Origin: Alphaproteobacteria bacterium
GTDB taxonomy: Bacteria > Pseudomonadota > Alphaproteobacteria > Rickettsiales > SXRF01
Assembly (NCBI GenBank): GCA_020049775.1
Contig: JAGVLO010000007.1
Span: 124,001-188,000, forward strand
DNA length: 64,000 nucleotides
Reading direction: 5' to 3'
Of the stretch, positions 8,281 to 17,526 are shown in pieces; the stretch's first letter is position 1; the number at the start of each line of letters is the position of its first letter. The notes under the pieces are model-generated. The model was not told where the DNA came from. It made no database searches and worked only from the letters and a program-made list of their open reading frames with translations. A program made the position numbers and the translations under genes.

Positions 8281-10683
8281 ATGCAATTTGACTTGCCCCA
8301 ATTTTACGCATCGACAGGTGGCGGGAAAACCATTCCCCATGCCATCCGCCCCTATATTGGTTCAAATTTCAGTCACGCTGCGTTTGGTCAGGGTAAGCGC
8401 CTCATTGCGCAGGGGCTACTTCATGATAAGGGCAATTTTAAAATATACCAGCAGAGGCCCAACGAAGATATGTGGATGGAAATTTGCCGCGAAGATGGCA
8501 GCGTTTCCGAATGGCAATCATATCACCCAAGGGCAGTAACATACTCCTTTAACGTCACATCTTTCGACGAGTTCGGAACCCTTGTGCGCTATGCAGCGCA
8601 AACCTATGACGGCAGGCTTGTGGAAGAAGTGGTACTCAATGACAAGGGGAAAATGGAGCGTACCATGCACCATTACCCTGATACATACGAAGTCTCATTC
8701 CGTGAACGGCAGCAGCATGCTAACACCATAAAACACGATTTATCCATTGAAAAACACTATCAGGACGAAGACGGATCTCGCCTGAATGTAGAGAAGTTCT
8801 ATGCTGGTGATAATTCCCGGCTTAAGGAAGTCTATTATCATCAAGATGGCACCACAATACGCGCTATCGTTGAATTCCAGCCAGGCAAAGCAACGTATAA
8901 GGGCCTCACGGTATATACAAAAACTGGCTTACTGGATAGTGAACAGCAGTTTGATAACAATGGCCAAGTCGTGCTGGACACCCACTATTTCACAAAGCAG
9001 ATCGCTAACGGAGAACCTAAAAAAAGGCTGGTCAAAAAATTTGAAGACAACATCCTGAAAACGGAAATGTCCTATCACCCGGATGGTACGTTACGCGCCA
9101 TAAGAGACTATGAAACCGACGGCAAAACCCTAAGCCAGCTTCAAAAATTCAATAGTACCGGAGAATTCCCCCTACGAACCTACAGATACAAAAATGGCAA
9201 AGTCTTTGAAACCATCATCATGGAAATGAAGGGGGATGAACCTAAAACAAAACGTATCATATTCTATGATGAAAATGGCAAACCTTACCGCAGCCGCGAG
9301 CGGCATGACTGGCATGGCGAAGATGAATTCTGGGCTGATACGGAAATTGACCGCAAAACAGGCCACCCGTTATTTACTATTATGCAAACGCCTACCGGAC
9401 TTGTGCGTCAGGAATATGACCCAGATACGGGCCGCCTGAGTAAAGTAGAAAATTATCGAGAAGAATCATTAGGGGAAACGCTGGAGCTGGCTACTTATTA
9501 CCATCCTGCAAAACCGCGAACTTCGCATCCGGAAGACGATGATAAGCTGATTATAAGCCGCGTTGAAAACTATGACGGAGACGGTGAATCCATTACAGCA
9601 TCTAAAGATTACAGGGGCGATGGAAGCATCAAGTTCAGGGATGAGCAGGATTCCACAGGAGACTGGATTCGCAAAGCCTATCCGCCCGGAACTTATAAGG
9701 TAGAAGACGACACACCCGTTATTTTTGAGAGCGTACGCTCAGAGGATAAGATACTTAAAAGCTCAACGCTGCGCGGCCACAGCGACCCCTCTATCATTAC
9801 CCTGCACAAGGAATATGACGACAAAGGCAAGGTTGAATCCGTACGTATTGAAACCCTAGACGGCGAAGAAGAACTAAGTTGGAGAGAATATACCGACCGT
9901 AAAATTGCCGAAAGCAAAAAGCCTAACCCGGGGCCAGTAAAGCTTGCAACCATTACACCCGATATTCGCAACGGTGGCAATTTCCAGGTGCATTACGGCA
10001 AAACCAGCATTACACTTCAGGGTACACCAGCGGCACTAAAAAAAGCCTACGGCCAGCTATACCGCAGATTTCCAGAAGCCAAGTTTGAAATGGGTACTGG
10101 CGAGCGCAAATGGCTTCAGTACCGTGGACTCACAGGGCATTACGTTGCTAACGATCCCACGCTGGAAAACCACCCGCTACTGGAAAAGGTGGATGTGCTT
10201 CACGTAACTATGCCATATAATGAAGTCGAGGGAGACAAATGGCCTGTCAGCTTTAGTGAAAACGAGTTCTTTAACGATGATGCGAAAGAACTTCGTCAAC
10301 GTGGCATTGAAGAAGCTGCTGAAGCGCTTAAAAACATATTCCGTTATATAAGTTGCGATTTAGGGCTGAATCTATTGCCGCTCACAGGAAGTCACGAAAA
10401 GGAAGACGGCAAGGATTATATCCCCTACGTGCGCATGAGTTGGCCAAACAAACCATATCTACCACCTGCACAATGCCACGTTATCAGCGAAGCACTGTCT
10501 GACATAGTGATGAAAAAAGGGTTTATTTCCCATTACGCCCCCGGCGGCAATAATGTAGAAGTTTACACATCAGACAGCACGGGCTTCACCGAGAATGTTG
10601 CACTGCTGGTAGCAAAGGAAACGGCGCAGAAACTGGCCGAAGGCCTTATCCCTGCATCGGTCCGCCAAAGGTCTGTAGCTTAA
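8281..10683 (+). CDS. Large repeat protein with YwqK/MORN-like strands and unknown C-terminal domain
   Basis: An ~800-residue protein without signal peptide or membrane helices. From about residue 90 to 570 it consists of degenerate ~20-25-residue units of the type 'YY..DG....I..F' and 'FDNNGQVV..THY', each holding a Gly turn between aromatic strands. These resemble the beta-hairpins of YwqK 'toxin-antitoxin' and MORN repeats and also Rhs-like strands. Residues ~610-800 are a separate, non-repetitive domain I do not recognise. I prefer ATG 8281; GTG 8275 in frame is an alternative. It ends five bases before the stop of the convergent gene. Function is unknown; a scaffold or effector-like role is speculation. 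Confidence 0.72.
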   Translation: MQFDLPQFYASTGGGKTIPHAIRPYIGSNFSHAAFGQGKRLIAQGLLHDKGNFKIYQQRPNEDMWMEICREDGSVSEWQSYHPRAVTYSFNVTSFDEFGTLVRYAAQTYDGRLVEEVVLNDKGKMERTMHHYPDTYEVSFRERQQHANTIKHDLSIEKHYQDEDGSRLNVEKFYAGDNSRLKEVYYHQDGTTIRAIVEFQPGKATYKGLTVYTKTGLLDSEQQFDNNGQVVLDTHYFTKQIANGEPKKRLVKKFEDNILKTEMSYHPDGTLRAIRDYETDGKTLSQLQKFNSTGEFPLRTYRYKNGKVFETIIMEMKGDEPKTKRIIFYDENGKPYRSRERHDWHGEDEFWADTEIDRKTGHPLFTIMQTPTGLVRQEYDPDTGRLSKVENYREESLGETLELATYYHPAKPRTSHPEDDDKLIISRVENYDGDGESITASKDYRGDGSIKFRDEQDSTGDWIRKAYPPGTYKVEDDTPVIFESVRSEDKILKSSTLRGHSDPSIITLHKEYDDKGKVESVRIETLDGEEELSWREYTDRKIAESKKPNPGPVKLATITPDIRNGGNFQVHYGKTSITLQGTPAALKKAYGQLYRRFPEAKFEMGTGERKWLQYRGLTGHYVANDPTLENHPLLEKVDVLHVTMPYNEVEGDKWPVSFSENEFFNDDAKELRQRGIEEAAEALKNIFRYISCDLGLNLLPLTGSHEKEDGKDYIPYVRMSWPNKPYLPPAQCHVISEALSDIVMKKGFISHYAPGGNNVEVYTSDSTGFTENVALLVAKETAQKLAEGLIPASVRQRSVA

Positions 10684-10685
10684 AA

Positions 10686-12641
10686 TCAAAGAGAACGCCC
10701 ACCTTTACCGCCGGCCATACCCGCGGGATTTTCAGGGCGCACCTTCTTGCGTTTGTAGGCTTCCACCTGCTTTTCTATCTCTGGCAAGGCTTCTAAGCAT
10801 TTCATGTTAGCACATTCAAGCATATCCTTGGGTTGCTTTTTAATGTCCACACCAATCTGCTTCATAATCACAAGTTGTGCGTCTGCAACTAGCATGTCCT
10901 TGCTATAAACCGCATCTTGAAGACAGTTACACGCCACTTTCCACTGCTCACCAAGTTTCTCTGATACTTCAATTTGTTTTCTCATTTCCTCTGGCCTGCC
11001 TAAATGAAATATTAACGGCATCAGGGTTGAGTTATCGTTGGTAAGCTCAATGACTCTGGCCAGTTCAGGTTCTTTTTCTTCCTGCAGCGCCAGCCAGCGA
11101 ATCCTTGCAAGATCACTTGGCTGTACTGTAGGCGAGCCACCATAGAAAAGCGGGTTGCGTTTTTGGTATTCATCATGCTTCCGTTTGGACTCGTGATTGA
11201 ACTTTTCCATTTTCTGGGCAACTTCAATAAAGTTTGCTTTCCAGAACTCAGCCTTGATTGAAGTAGCAGCTTCCTTATCCATGCCAATCATATTCAAATG
11301 CGGATTTTTCAGGCAATAATCGAGATGTTCCAGATTGCGGTAAGCCCCTAGCAGCGCCTTGCCGCGCGGGCTGTCGTTAAGCCAGTCGAGCTTACTGTTT
11401 TTATTGAATTCCCTGAATTCATTGTAGCGGCATAGCTGATGATAATCCGCGTAGCCATGATCGCCGCCCTCCTTCATTGCCACATATTCATACCATGGCA
11501 TTTTTACAAAAGCGCGGGTGCTTTCAGGAGCTGACATCAATCCGTCGAATTCCCCCCTGCCCGCCAAATGCCGGAACAAGTCATAGTTAAGCGCTTTTTT
11601 TACGTCCTCTGGCAATCTTGCCATGCGGATAGTAAATTCCGGCTGTTCCTGCACAGGATTCCAGCGGCGCTCCCGCAATATAGATACATCCTTAGCACCT
11701 GTAGTTGGCCGCAGGTTGATATACACGCAACCTCCGCCCAGCTGCGCCACCAGCTCATCCGTGTCCGGCTCGAACCAGTGTGGATTGGTTGTGTGGTGTG
11801 TGCCGCACAGCGTCACCGTTTTGTTATAGCCTTTTTGCTTAATTAGCTCCACCCATGCATGATTCGCCTCTTCACGCTCACGCAGGAATGCGCCACAACC
11901 CGGCCCCAGATACTCTTCTGTGTTGGAGAATCCTATGCCTTGCTCCTTGTATTTTCGCATACATTCGCTGTAACGCGTATAGGCATCCTTCGCCTCATCA
12001 GACTTGAAATCAACATCCATCAGCACCACATCAATGCCGTGTTCCTTGCATTGGCGGTTTAGGTAATCATAAGTCTCTAACATCTGATAGCTGAAGCGGC
12101 CACGCAGGTAGTTATCACGCGTATCCTGATGTTTACGGTCAAGCTCGATAAAAATGGCATTTACTCCTGCCGCTTTCAAATCTCTGACATGAGCCGCAAT
12201 AAACAGCGGTATTTCTTCTGCCGTATGGTCTGTATCACCAAATACAATGTGGTTGTTTTTTTCAAACACCTGTCCCAGAAAACTGTCAACGCCAACGGTA
12301 ACCTTGCCATCCTTGACCGGTATATGGCTGATATTGCATTCCTGCGCTACATTGCCATTTTCAAGATATACTGTTGTACTCAGAGTACCCAATGTACCAA
12401 GTGATAGACCGCTGCTTAAAACCCATTTGGCAAGCTTGCCCATTTTCTTACGCGGCTTTGTAGCAGGCTGTGGTGAGGGCTGTCCTGCTTGCTGCTGTGA
12501 AGATTCCACAGCTGCATGCGGATTATACTCTTTCACTTCAAATGGCAAATCAGGAAGCTCAACCAACTCCGCCATTGGCAACAGGTCAAAATCAAATTCT
12601 TCGTTATTATCCGGCTGCGGCGGCGGAGGTGTCTCGGTCAT
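10686..12641 (-). CDS. Membrane-anchored TIKI/ChaN/EreA-superfamily-like protein
   Basis: A 651-residue protein. Residues 1-66 are acidic and Pro/Gln-rich, 67-72 is a basic patch, and ~73-93 is one membrane helix, so the remainder probably faces the periplasm. The region 130-310 has the layout of the TIKI superfamily (EreA, ChaN, TraB/PrgY): 'VFGDTDHT' with His139, then 'IFIELDR' with Glu166, and later 'LCGTHHTTN' with His282/His283. These His and Glu positions form the metal-dependent site in known members, which include peptidases and haem-binding lipoproteins. Residues ~310-651 are helical and unrecognised. The gene starts six bases after 12648-13211 ends, so they form one unit. The call is motif-based. 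Confidence 0.6.
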   Translation of the reverse strand: MTETPPPPQPDNNEEFDFDLLPMAELVELPDLPFEVKEYNPHAAVESSQQQAGQPSPQPATKPRKKMGKLAKWVLSSGLSLGTLGTLSTTVYLENGNVAQECNISHIPVKDGKVTVGVDSFLGQVFEKNNHIVFGDTDHTAEEIPLFIAAHVRDLKAAGVNAIFIELDRKHQDTRDNYLRGRFSYQMLETYDYLNRQCKEHGIDVVLMDVDFKSDEAKDAYTRYSECMRKYKEQGIGFSNTEEYLGPGCGAFLREREEANHAWVELIKQKGYNKTVTLCGTHHTTNPHWFEPDTDELVAQLGGGCVYINLRPTTGAKDVSILRERRWNPVQEQPEFTIRMARLPEDVKKALNYDLFRHLAGRGEFDGLMSAPESTRAFVKMPWYEYVAMKEGGDHGYADYHQLCRYNEFREFNKNSKLDWLNDSPRGKALLGAYRNLEHLDYCLKNPHLNMIGMDKEAATSIKAEFWKANFIEVAQKMEKFNHESKRKHDEYQKRNPLFYGGSPTVQPSDLARIRWLALQEEKEPELARVIELTNDNSTLMPLIFHLGRPEEMRKQIEVSEKLGEQWKVACNCLQDAVYSKDMLVADAQLVIMKQIGVDIKKQPKDMLECANMKCLEALPEIEKQVEAYKRKKVRPENPAGMAGGKGGRSL

Positions 12642-12647
12642 AAATCC

Positions 12648-13211
12648 CTACAGCTTTATTTCAGGATTTTCGAGTGATATATGCAACCTGTCCGCCAGCT
12701 CATCCATCAGCGCAGGAATATATATCATAAGGCTGTCATACAAATATTTTGATTCATAATAGCCACGTGACGCAAGCGAACGAATATCATCATCCGATTT
12801 GTTAAACATTATTTTGCGCAACGAATCTTTTGGCTCACGGCACTCGTTCAGATCATCCTCATAATGTGACTTACGGTTTTTTACCTCAGCAAACACGATA
12901 GACAATGACTGCCTTAATGTCTCATTTTCGGCATGTGAAAACTCCGTCTTTCCACTAGCAATCAGCTGCAATAATTCAAGCAGTGTCTGCGCCTTCTGGT
13001 CATAATCAACGACACCAAATTGTTCTAGCTGATCTAACCCGGGTTCGATCGAGCATACTTCTATGCTGTCCTGCAGGCATGTTTCGAATGTAGTTCGGTG
13101 CGTAGTTTTATATTTCGGAGGCAAATCGAGAGGCACATGCAGAATTTCATCTGCAATTTCCTGTAAACTGCGGTTACTGCGCCTGAAGTTATTGGGGCTG
13201 ATAGCGTTCAT
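12648..13211 (-). CDS. Hypothetical protein, 187 aa
   Basis: An unrecognised, acidic, helix-rich soluble protein with no signal peptide or membrane segment. It is rich in Leu, Glu and Asp, with a central 'LLQLIASGKTEFSHAENETL' helical stretch. It is the first gene of a two-gene minus-strand unit with the TIKI-like protein (six-base gap) and is divergent from the subtilisin-like gene at 13547 across 335 bases. The start ATG at 13211 is preceded by an AGGGGGAGG-like Shine-Dalgarno. Confidence 0.65.
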   Translation of the reverse strand: MNAISPNNFRRSNRSLQEIADEILHVPLDLPPKYKTTHRTTFETCLQDSIEVCSIEPGLDQLEQFGVVDYDQKAQTLLELLQLIASGKTEFSHAENETLRQSLSIVFAEVKNRKSHYEDDLNECREPKDSLRKIMFNKSDDDIRSLASRGYYESKYLYDSLMIYIPALMDELADRLHISLENPEIKL

Positions 13212-13546
13212 CTGCCTCCCCCTTTATTCCCTGTTATAATTTTTTATTAATCTTTATTCATGATTACCATAGCGCACACATTAAGCAAAATGAAATCAAC
13301 CACGGCACCTTCAATCTCAATCTGATACTAACGCTATAATAATTTGCTATAAAACAAGGCATAAATGCCATTGTTAATTATTAACGGCCGCGATTGTCAC
13401 AAAAAATACACAAAAATATACGTGACCCGCCCTGTAATCGTTCTATCAATGGAATGATTGATTAAAACAAGCCGGATAAACCGGAAAATACAAGTAATAA
13501 TAAACAGGGTTGGCCACATGTAGTGGCTAAATAAACGGGAGGGGTT
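13212..13546. other. Divergent intergenic region, AT-rich
   Basis: This 335-base gap separates the divergent units at 13211 and 13547. It is AT-rich in its first half and contains the candidate promoter at 13394-13422. GGGAGGGG, a strong Shine-Dalgarno, lies just before ATG 13547. I see no RNA gene or small ORF with a good start signal in it. Confidence 0.6.
13394..13422 (+). promoter_or_regulatory. Candidate sigma-70 promoter for the subtilisin-like gene
   Basis: TTGTCA (13394-13399) and TATACG (13417-13422) are separated by exactly 17 bases. They match the TTGACA and TATAAT consensus at five and four of six positions. A transcript starting here would have a leader of about 115 bases before ATG 13547. 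Confidence 0.4.
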
Positions 13547-16500
13547 ATGCAGCAGTATTTAAACCGCGGCCTGCAAATATTGATTTTGATGTCAGCAGGC
13601 ATCATGAGTGGTATGGCGGCAGACAAGCCAAATCCGCCAACCTACGCTGAACGTGATGATGTCCAGAAACGTCTGGACAAAGCCAAAACTGGCCACAATG
13701 CCAAAAGCAAGGAAATCGAAAAAACTACCGCGCTGCTAGATAACCTGAGCAAGAGTATTGATGCGCTGGAAAAGACGTTAGAGCCTCTCGCAAAAGTTAC
13801 AGATGATGAGAATATCCGCAAAGAAGCGGATAAGATGCGTGAAACCCTCGCCAAGCTGAAGGAGATACGCACCAAAACACAAACAGACCTTGATAAGGGG
13901 CGCACCAATGCCAATGCCCTGCAACGCGAATTGCAAACCACGCTGAAGGAATATTTCGGCAAGGCCGACCCGAAAATGATTGCCGATAATTTCGGTGTTC
14001 CGTTTGATGGCGTAGATTTTAGCGGCACGCCACAATATCGTGAACTAACCTCAGGCGATCCGCTGGCGCCGCGCCATTATGCATTAGGGGCAGAACATAC
14101 ATGGGATGATCAGGTATGGTGGGGCGGCGGCGGGTTTGGCGGCTGGCATACCGTGAACATGAAAGCAATTTCACAGCACGAAATGGTTACCACACGCGAT
14201 ATTTACGATATGGCGGAGCGTCTGGTAAAAAAACACACCCCGGGAGCGCAGATTCCGGTCGCCCGTGCAGGCCTTATGATCAACCAGTCTCATTTGAAAA
14301 AACACCCTGAGGCCTATCAGCATATTTTTGGTAACAAGAGCTTCACACCATCGGTAATCAATAACTCCACAGGCTCACAAATCGATTTGCATAAGCCTGA
14401 GATGTTCCGTGAATTACTTGATTTGTACACACGTGGAGAAGGAACGCGAACATACAAAGTCGATGGCACTCAGGTAACTTACGGCCTGCCCGCTATTGGT
14501 ATGCCGATATTATGTAATTCGGCAGGCAACAGTCACTGGTACGCCCGTCCCGACTTTAATGCTGTTAAGAGCTTTTTTCCGCACAGGCTGAATATCGGAT
14601 CAACCGCCGTGCCGGCAATCAATGATGCCACTAACCGGCGTAATGATAAGGCCCCTTCAGAAATTGAAGATTACAGCTCAGGCTGTTCCGTGGATGCGCT
14701 GATCCAACGCCCACGCTGGAACAAAGACGGCACTCCGGTCAAAACCCAATACGTCAACCCCAACTACCGTGCGGTGCTGGAAGCAAACCTGTGGAAGCTG
14801 GTCAATAAGCCGCAGCCCAAAACGCCCAAGGATCTGGACGACGTAACCGTCTACCCGCCGGAACTGGTAAAAGCCCTCTATGCCGACCTCGAGGACATGA
14901 GCAAAACCGTTATAGGTGGCGAAGGTGTTGACGAAAAAGGTATGCACAGCAACCTGCGTGGTACTTCTTTTGCATCACCGACTGCTGCAGGTGTCATGCT
15001 TGCCGCACGCATACAATTCCCCGATGCCAGCCCCGATGAAGTCATTGATGCGTTCCTGTCGTCTTGTGAACCGATGAAGTACCGCAAGCCCGACCTCGAG
15101 CCTACAAGGGACGACGTAGCACACCTCGTCGATCCAAAGACCGGCTGGCGCTTTGCACCGCGCGGCGCAGGCTATGGCGAGTTTGTTATCAAGGACGATG
15201 CATCCGAGAAAAACCCTGACAGCTGGATAAAGATGCAGCAACGCCTGAAGCTGATGCGTGACGAACGCATGAAGATCACGCGCAACGGCAAAGCTACCAC
15301 TACTGTTGAAGTAGGTGAAGGTGCTGACAGGCGTAAGGTTGTACTCAATGGCCAACCTACCTCGGTTACCATAGAGCTGCCTAATTTCAAGGAAGTTCCC
15401 CCCACGGACGCCATGAAAAAGGACGCGCAGCGCCTTGAAGACGCCGTACACAAGGCATTCTGGGATGTCATGATTTATAACGACATGAGCTTCATGATAA
15501 ACGACAACAGCGAAATGCCGAAACTCATCAAGGAGCGCAAATACACTGAAGCGCTTGCAGCGCTGAAAAAAGAGGTGGTAGAACCCAAGTTTGTTTCGGA
15601 AACCGATGTGTATTACGAGGCCGCGGTAAAAGCAGTAAAAGACGCAGAGAATGGGCGTTGTTTCAGCTACTCTGTAACAATGCCGCCAAACCACGATATC
15701 TGCACAACATTTGCCAGCCTGAGGCTTAAATTCCCGCCAGATAAAAATGAGTTCGTCATTCTGGAAAGTCCTGATGGACGCATGGTTCCTGTCGCCATGA
15801 GCGACAGCGACAAAGGCTTTGAAGTGGGCAGCACATCCGGCTTCATGCGCCAGTCAGCCCTCGGCAAGACCAAATCCGGCACATGGAAAATCCACACACT
15901 CAATCCGCTGGAGGCCTCAGAGTGTACGATGATACTGGCAGGTACGGAGCGCAATCCCGAGCTGGGCATTGTCGACGTGCGTGAAACTATTTTGGCTCCG
16001 CTGGAAGCAAAGGAAGCAAAAGAGCGCACCAACCTGCCTGCTAAAAACATTATGACCATCCGCGACCCGCACCATACATTGCGTGAGCTTGCAGGGCTTA
16101 TTCCAGACAAGAAGGTAGCGGCAGGTAAAAGCATGCTGCCCATGTCCTATGCAGAGCAGCGCGACTTCTTCCAGAACTTTTTTGATAACTCCCGACTGCT
16201 CAAGGGCGGCTTCATCCCCAAAGTTATCCTGCACCGCGACGGCCTTGGGCCAAGCCCCGCCGAAAAAGATGCCCCAACCACGCCCTCTTTCGAGCAAAAG
16301 CTCAAGGACGCGGCAAAACATCTTCTCAATCTTTTCTCCAGCACACAGGGTATACAGGCAGAGCCGTTGCGGCTCGATGACCTGCGTAGCCGCTGGGGTA
16401 ATTTTGCAGTAGCGGCAGGCAATGGCGAAATACCCACGCAATTTCATGAAACTGTCAGGCGTGGTGGCAAGAGCTTCTTCAAAGAGCTGCACGATCCGGA

Positions 16501-16582
16501 TACGCCTTTCTGGCAGCGCAAAGCCCGTGAAGGCCAGCTACGCGCATCCCGCGAGTCCATCAAAGGCCATTCCTACATGTAA
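13547..16582 (+). CDS. Exported subtilisin-like (S8) protein with degenerate catalytic region
   Basis: A 1011-residue protein with a signal peptide (about 1-25, ending 'GMAAD') and a coiled coil at ~45-125. The peptidase-like part is recognised by 'GTSFASPTAAG', the S8 serine motif, with Ser474, and 'NSAGNS' with Asn328 at the oxyanion-hole position. The N-terminal Asp and His motifs ('D-S/T-G' and 'HGTxVAG') are not canonical; the best His candidate is His201 in 'GGWHTVNM'. It may therefore be inactive or have a rebuilt active site. Residues ~560-960 are unrecognised. The final 34-39 residues match the tail of the guanidino-enzyme homologue at 19474-20997. The start is fixed by a GGGAGGGG Shine-Dalgarno. 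Confidence 0.75.
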   Translation: MQQYLNRGLQILILMSAGIMSGMAADKPNPPTYAERDDVQKRLDKAKTGHNAKSKEIEKTTALLDNLSKSIDALEKTLEPLAKVTDDENIRKEADKMRETLAKLKEIRTKTQTDLDKGRTNANALQRELQTTLKEYFGKADPKMIADNFGVPFDGVDFSGTPQYRELTSGDPLAPRHYALGAEHTWDDQVWWGGGGFGGWHTVNMKAISQHEMVTTRDIYDMAERLVKKHTPGAQIPVARAGLMINQSHLKKHPEAYQHIFGNKSFTPSVINNSTGSQIDLHKPEMFRELLDLYTRGEGTRTYKVDGTQVTYGLPAIGMPILCNSAGNSHWYARPDFNAVKSFFPHRLNIGSTAVPAINDATNRRNDKAPSEIEDYSSGCSVDALIQRPRWNKDGTPVKTQYVNPNYRAVLEANLWKLVNKPQPKTPKDLDDVTVYPPELVKALYADLEDMSKTVIGGEGVDEKGMHSNLRGTSFASPTAAGVMLAARIQFPDASPDEVIDAFLSSCEPMKYRKPDLEPTRDDVAHLVDPKTGWRFAPRGAGYGEFVIKDDASEKNPDSWIKMQQRLKLMRDERMKITRNGKATTTVEVGEGADRRKVVLNGQPTSVTIELPNFKEVPPTDAMKKDAQRLEDAVHKAFWDVMIYNDMSFMINDNSEMPKLIKERKYTEALAALKKEVVEPKFVSETDVYYEAAVKAVKDAENGRCFSYSVTMPPNHDICTTFASLRLKFPPDKNEFVILESPDGRMVPVAMSDSDKGFEVGSTSGFMRQSALGKTKSGTWKIHTLNPLEASECTMILAGTERNPELGIVDVRETILAPLEAKEAKERTNLPAKNIMTIRDPHHTLRELAGLIPDKKVAAGKSMLPMSYAEQRDFFQNFFDNSRLLKGGFIPKVILHRDGLGPSPAEKDAPTTPSFEQKLKDAAKHLLNLFSSTQGIQAEPLRLDDLRSRWGNFAVAAGNGEIPTQFHETVRRGGKSFFKELHDPDTPFWQRKAREGQLRASRESIKGHSYM

Positions 16583-16713
16583 TTATCTGATATATAATTA
16601 TATTTCGTAATGCTACGCACTGATACAAAGCTTGCAAGGCAACACCAATCAGATAATATTACTGCCTCGAAAACGTTTTGGCACACTGCGGTGTTGCTTG
16701 GGTAGGACTAACC

Positions 16714-17526
16714 GTGTCGGCAGATAAGGAAGAAAAATACCGCCAGTTCCATAAGGTGCTGCTTGCTGCCTACCGTGCTTTCCTTGAATTTGAATCGAAA
16801 GTCGGCGAACACCCGAACGCAGCCGTGCGCGCCGCGCAATTCAATGAATTTATCCTTACGCATTATCATGTACTCAAAAAAGATATCACACCGGATATAT
16901 GTGAAGAATACATGAAACGGTATCATTACCTCGGCGCACCATTGGACAGCCCGCCGGTGGATGACATGACGCCAGTACAACGTCGCGCGCATGCAAAGCT
17001 GGCTTACGGCGAGTTCCGCAAAGAGATGAACTTTAAGGGCAGTAAGGAAGCGGAAATCATCGCATTCACTGACTATGTGAAAACCAAATACCCGCACACG
17101 CTGGATAGCTTCTCGGAAACGGAGGCCGAAGAAGCCATAGCCAACTGGAAATCCAGCCGCCATGGCGGCTATGTGAAATATGCCCTTGCTACTGTCTGCA
17201 CGCTTGCCCTTGCCGCCCTGATACCCGCGATGCAAAGGCCGGAAGATAATGCCCCTTTCAAGCCAAGAGAACCTGCAGCAGACAGGCTCAGGAACCACGA
17301 TCCGCTCCCCCAGTGGCGTCAACCCGCGATAGGCCCGCTCAACGACCCTTGGAGGCCGCTGCCGCCCGGCCAGTTTATAGGACAAGATCCGCAGTTTTTA
17401 CCTCCTGCAGGGCCAATGGATGCAAAAGCCATTGAAGAATGGAACAAATCATGGCAAGAACGCCTGAAGAAATTAGAAGAGGAGCAAAGGCGCAAAGATG
17501 GACAAGACCCAGAACGCCAACGTTAA
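16714..17526 (+). CDS. Hypothetical single-pass membrane protein with proline-rich tail
   Basis: Unrecognised, about 270 residues. I choose GTG 16714 because TAGGA lies seven bases upstream and the frame upstream of it lacks an ATG. The N-terminal half seems to contain two related helical units: 'AAQFNEFILTHYHVLKKDIT' is echoed about 75 residues later by 'IIAFTDYVKTKYPHTLDSFS'. A single hydrophobic helix follows ('YALATVCTLALAALIPAM'), then a Pro-rich, low-complexity segment and a charged helical C-terminus. The end overlaps the nitroreductase start by 29 bases. This tail-anchored layout with a Pro-rich region suggests a spacer or envelope protein; function is unknown. Confidence 0.65.
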   Translation: MSADKEEKYRQFHKVLLAAYRAFLEFESKVGEHPNAAVRAAQFNEFILTHYHVLKKDITPDICEEYMKRYHYLGAPLDSPPVDDMTPVQRRAHAKLAYGEFRKEMNFKGSKEAEIIAFTDYVKTKYPHTLDSFSETEAEEAIANWKSSRHGGYVKYALATVCTLALAALIPAMQRPEDNAPFKPREPAADRLRNHDPLPQWRQPAIGPLNDPWRPLPPGQFIGQDPQFLPPAGPMDAKAIEEWNKSWQERLKKLEEEQRRKDGQDPERQR

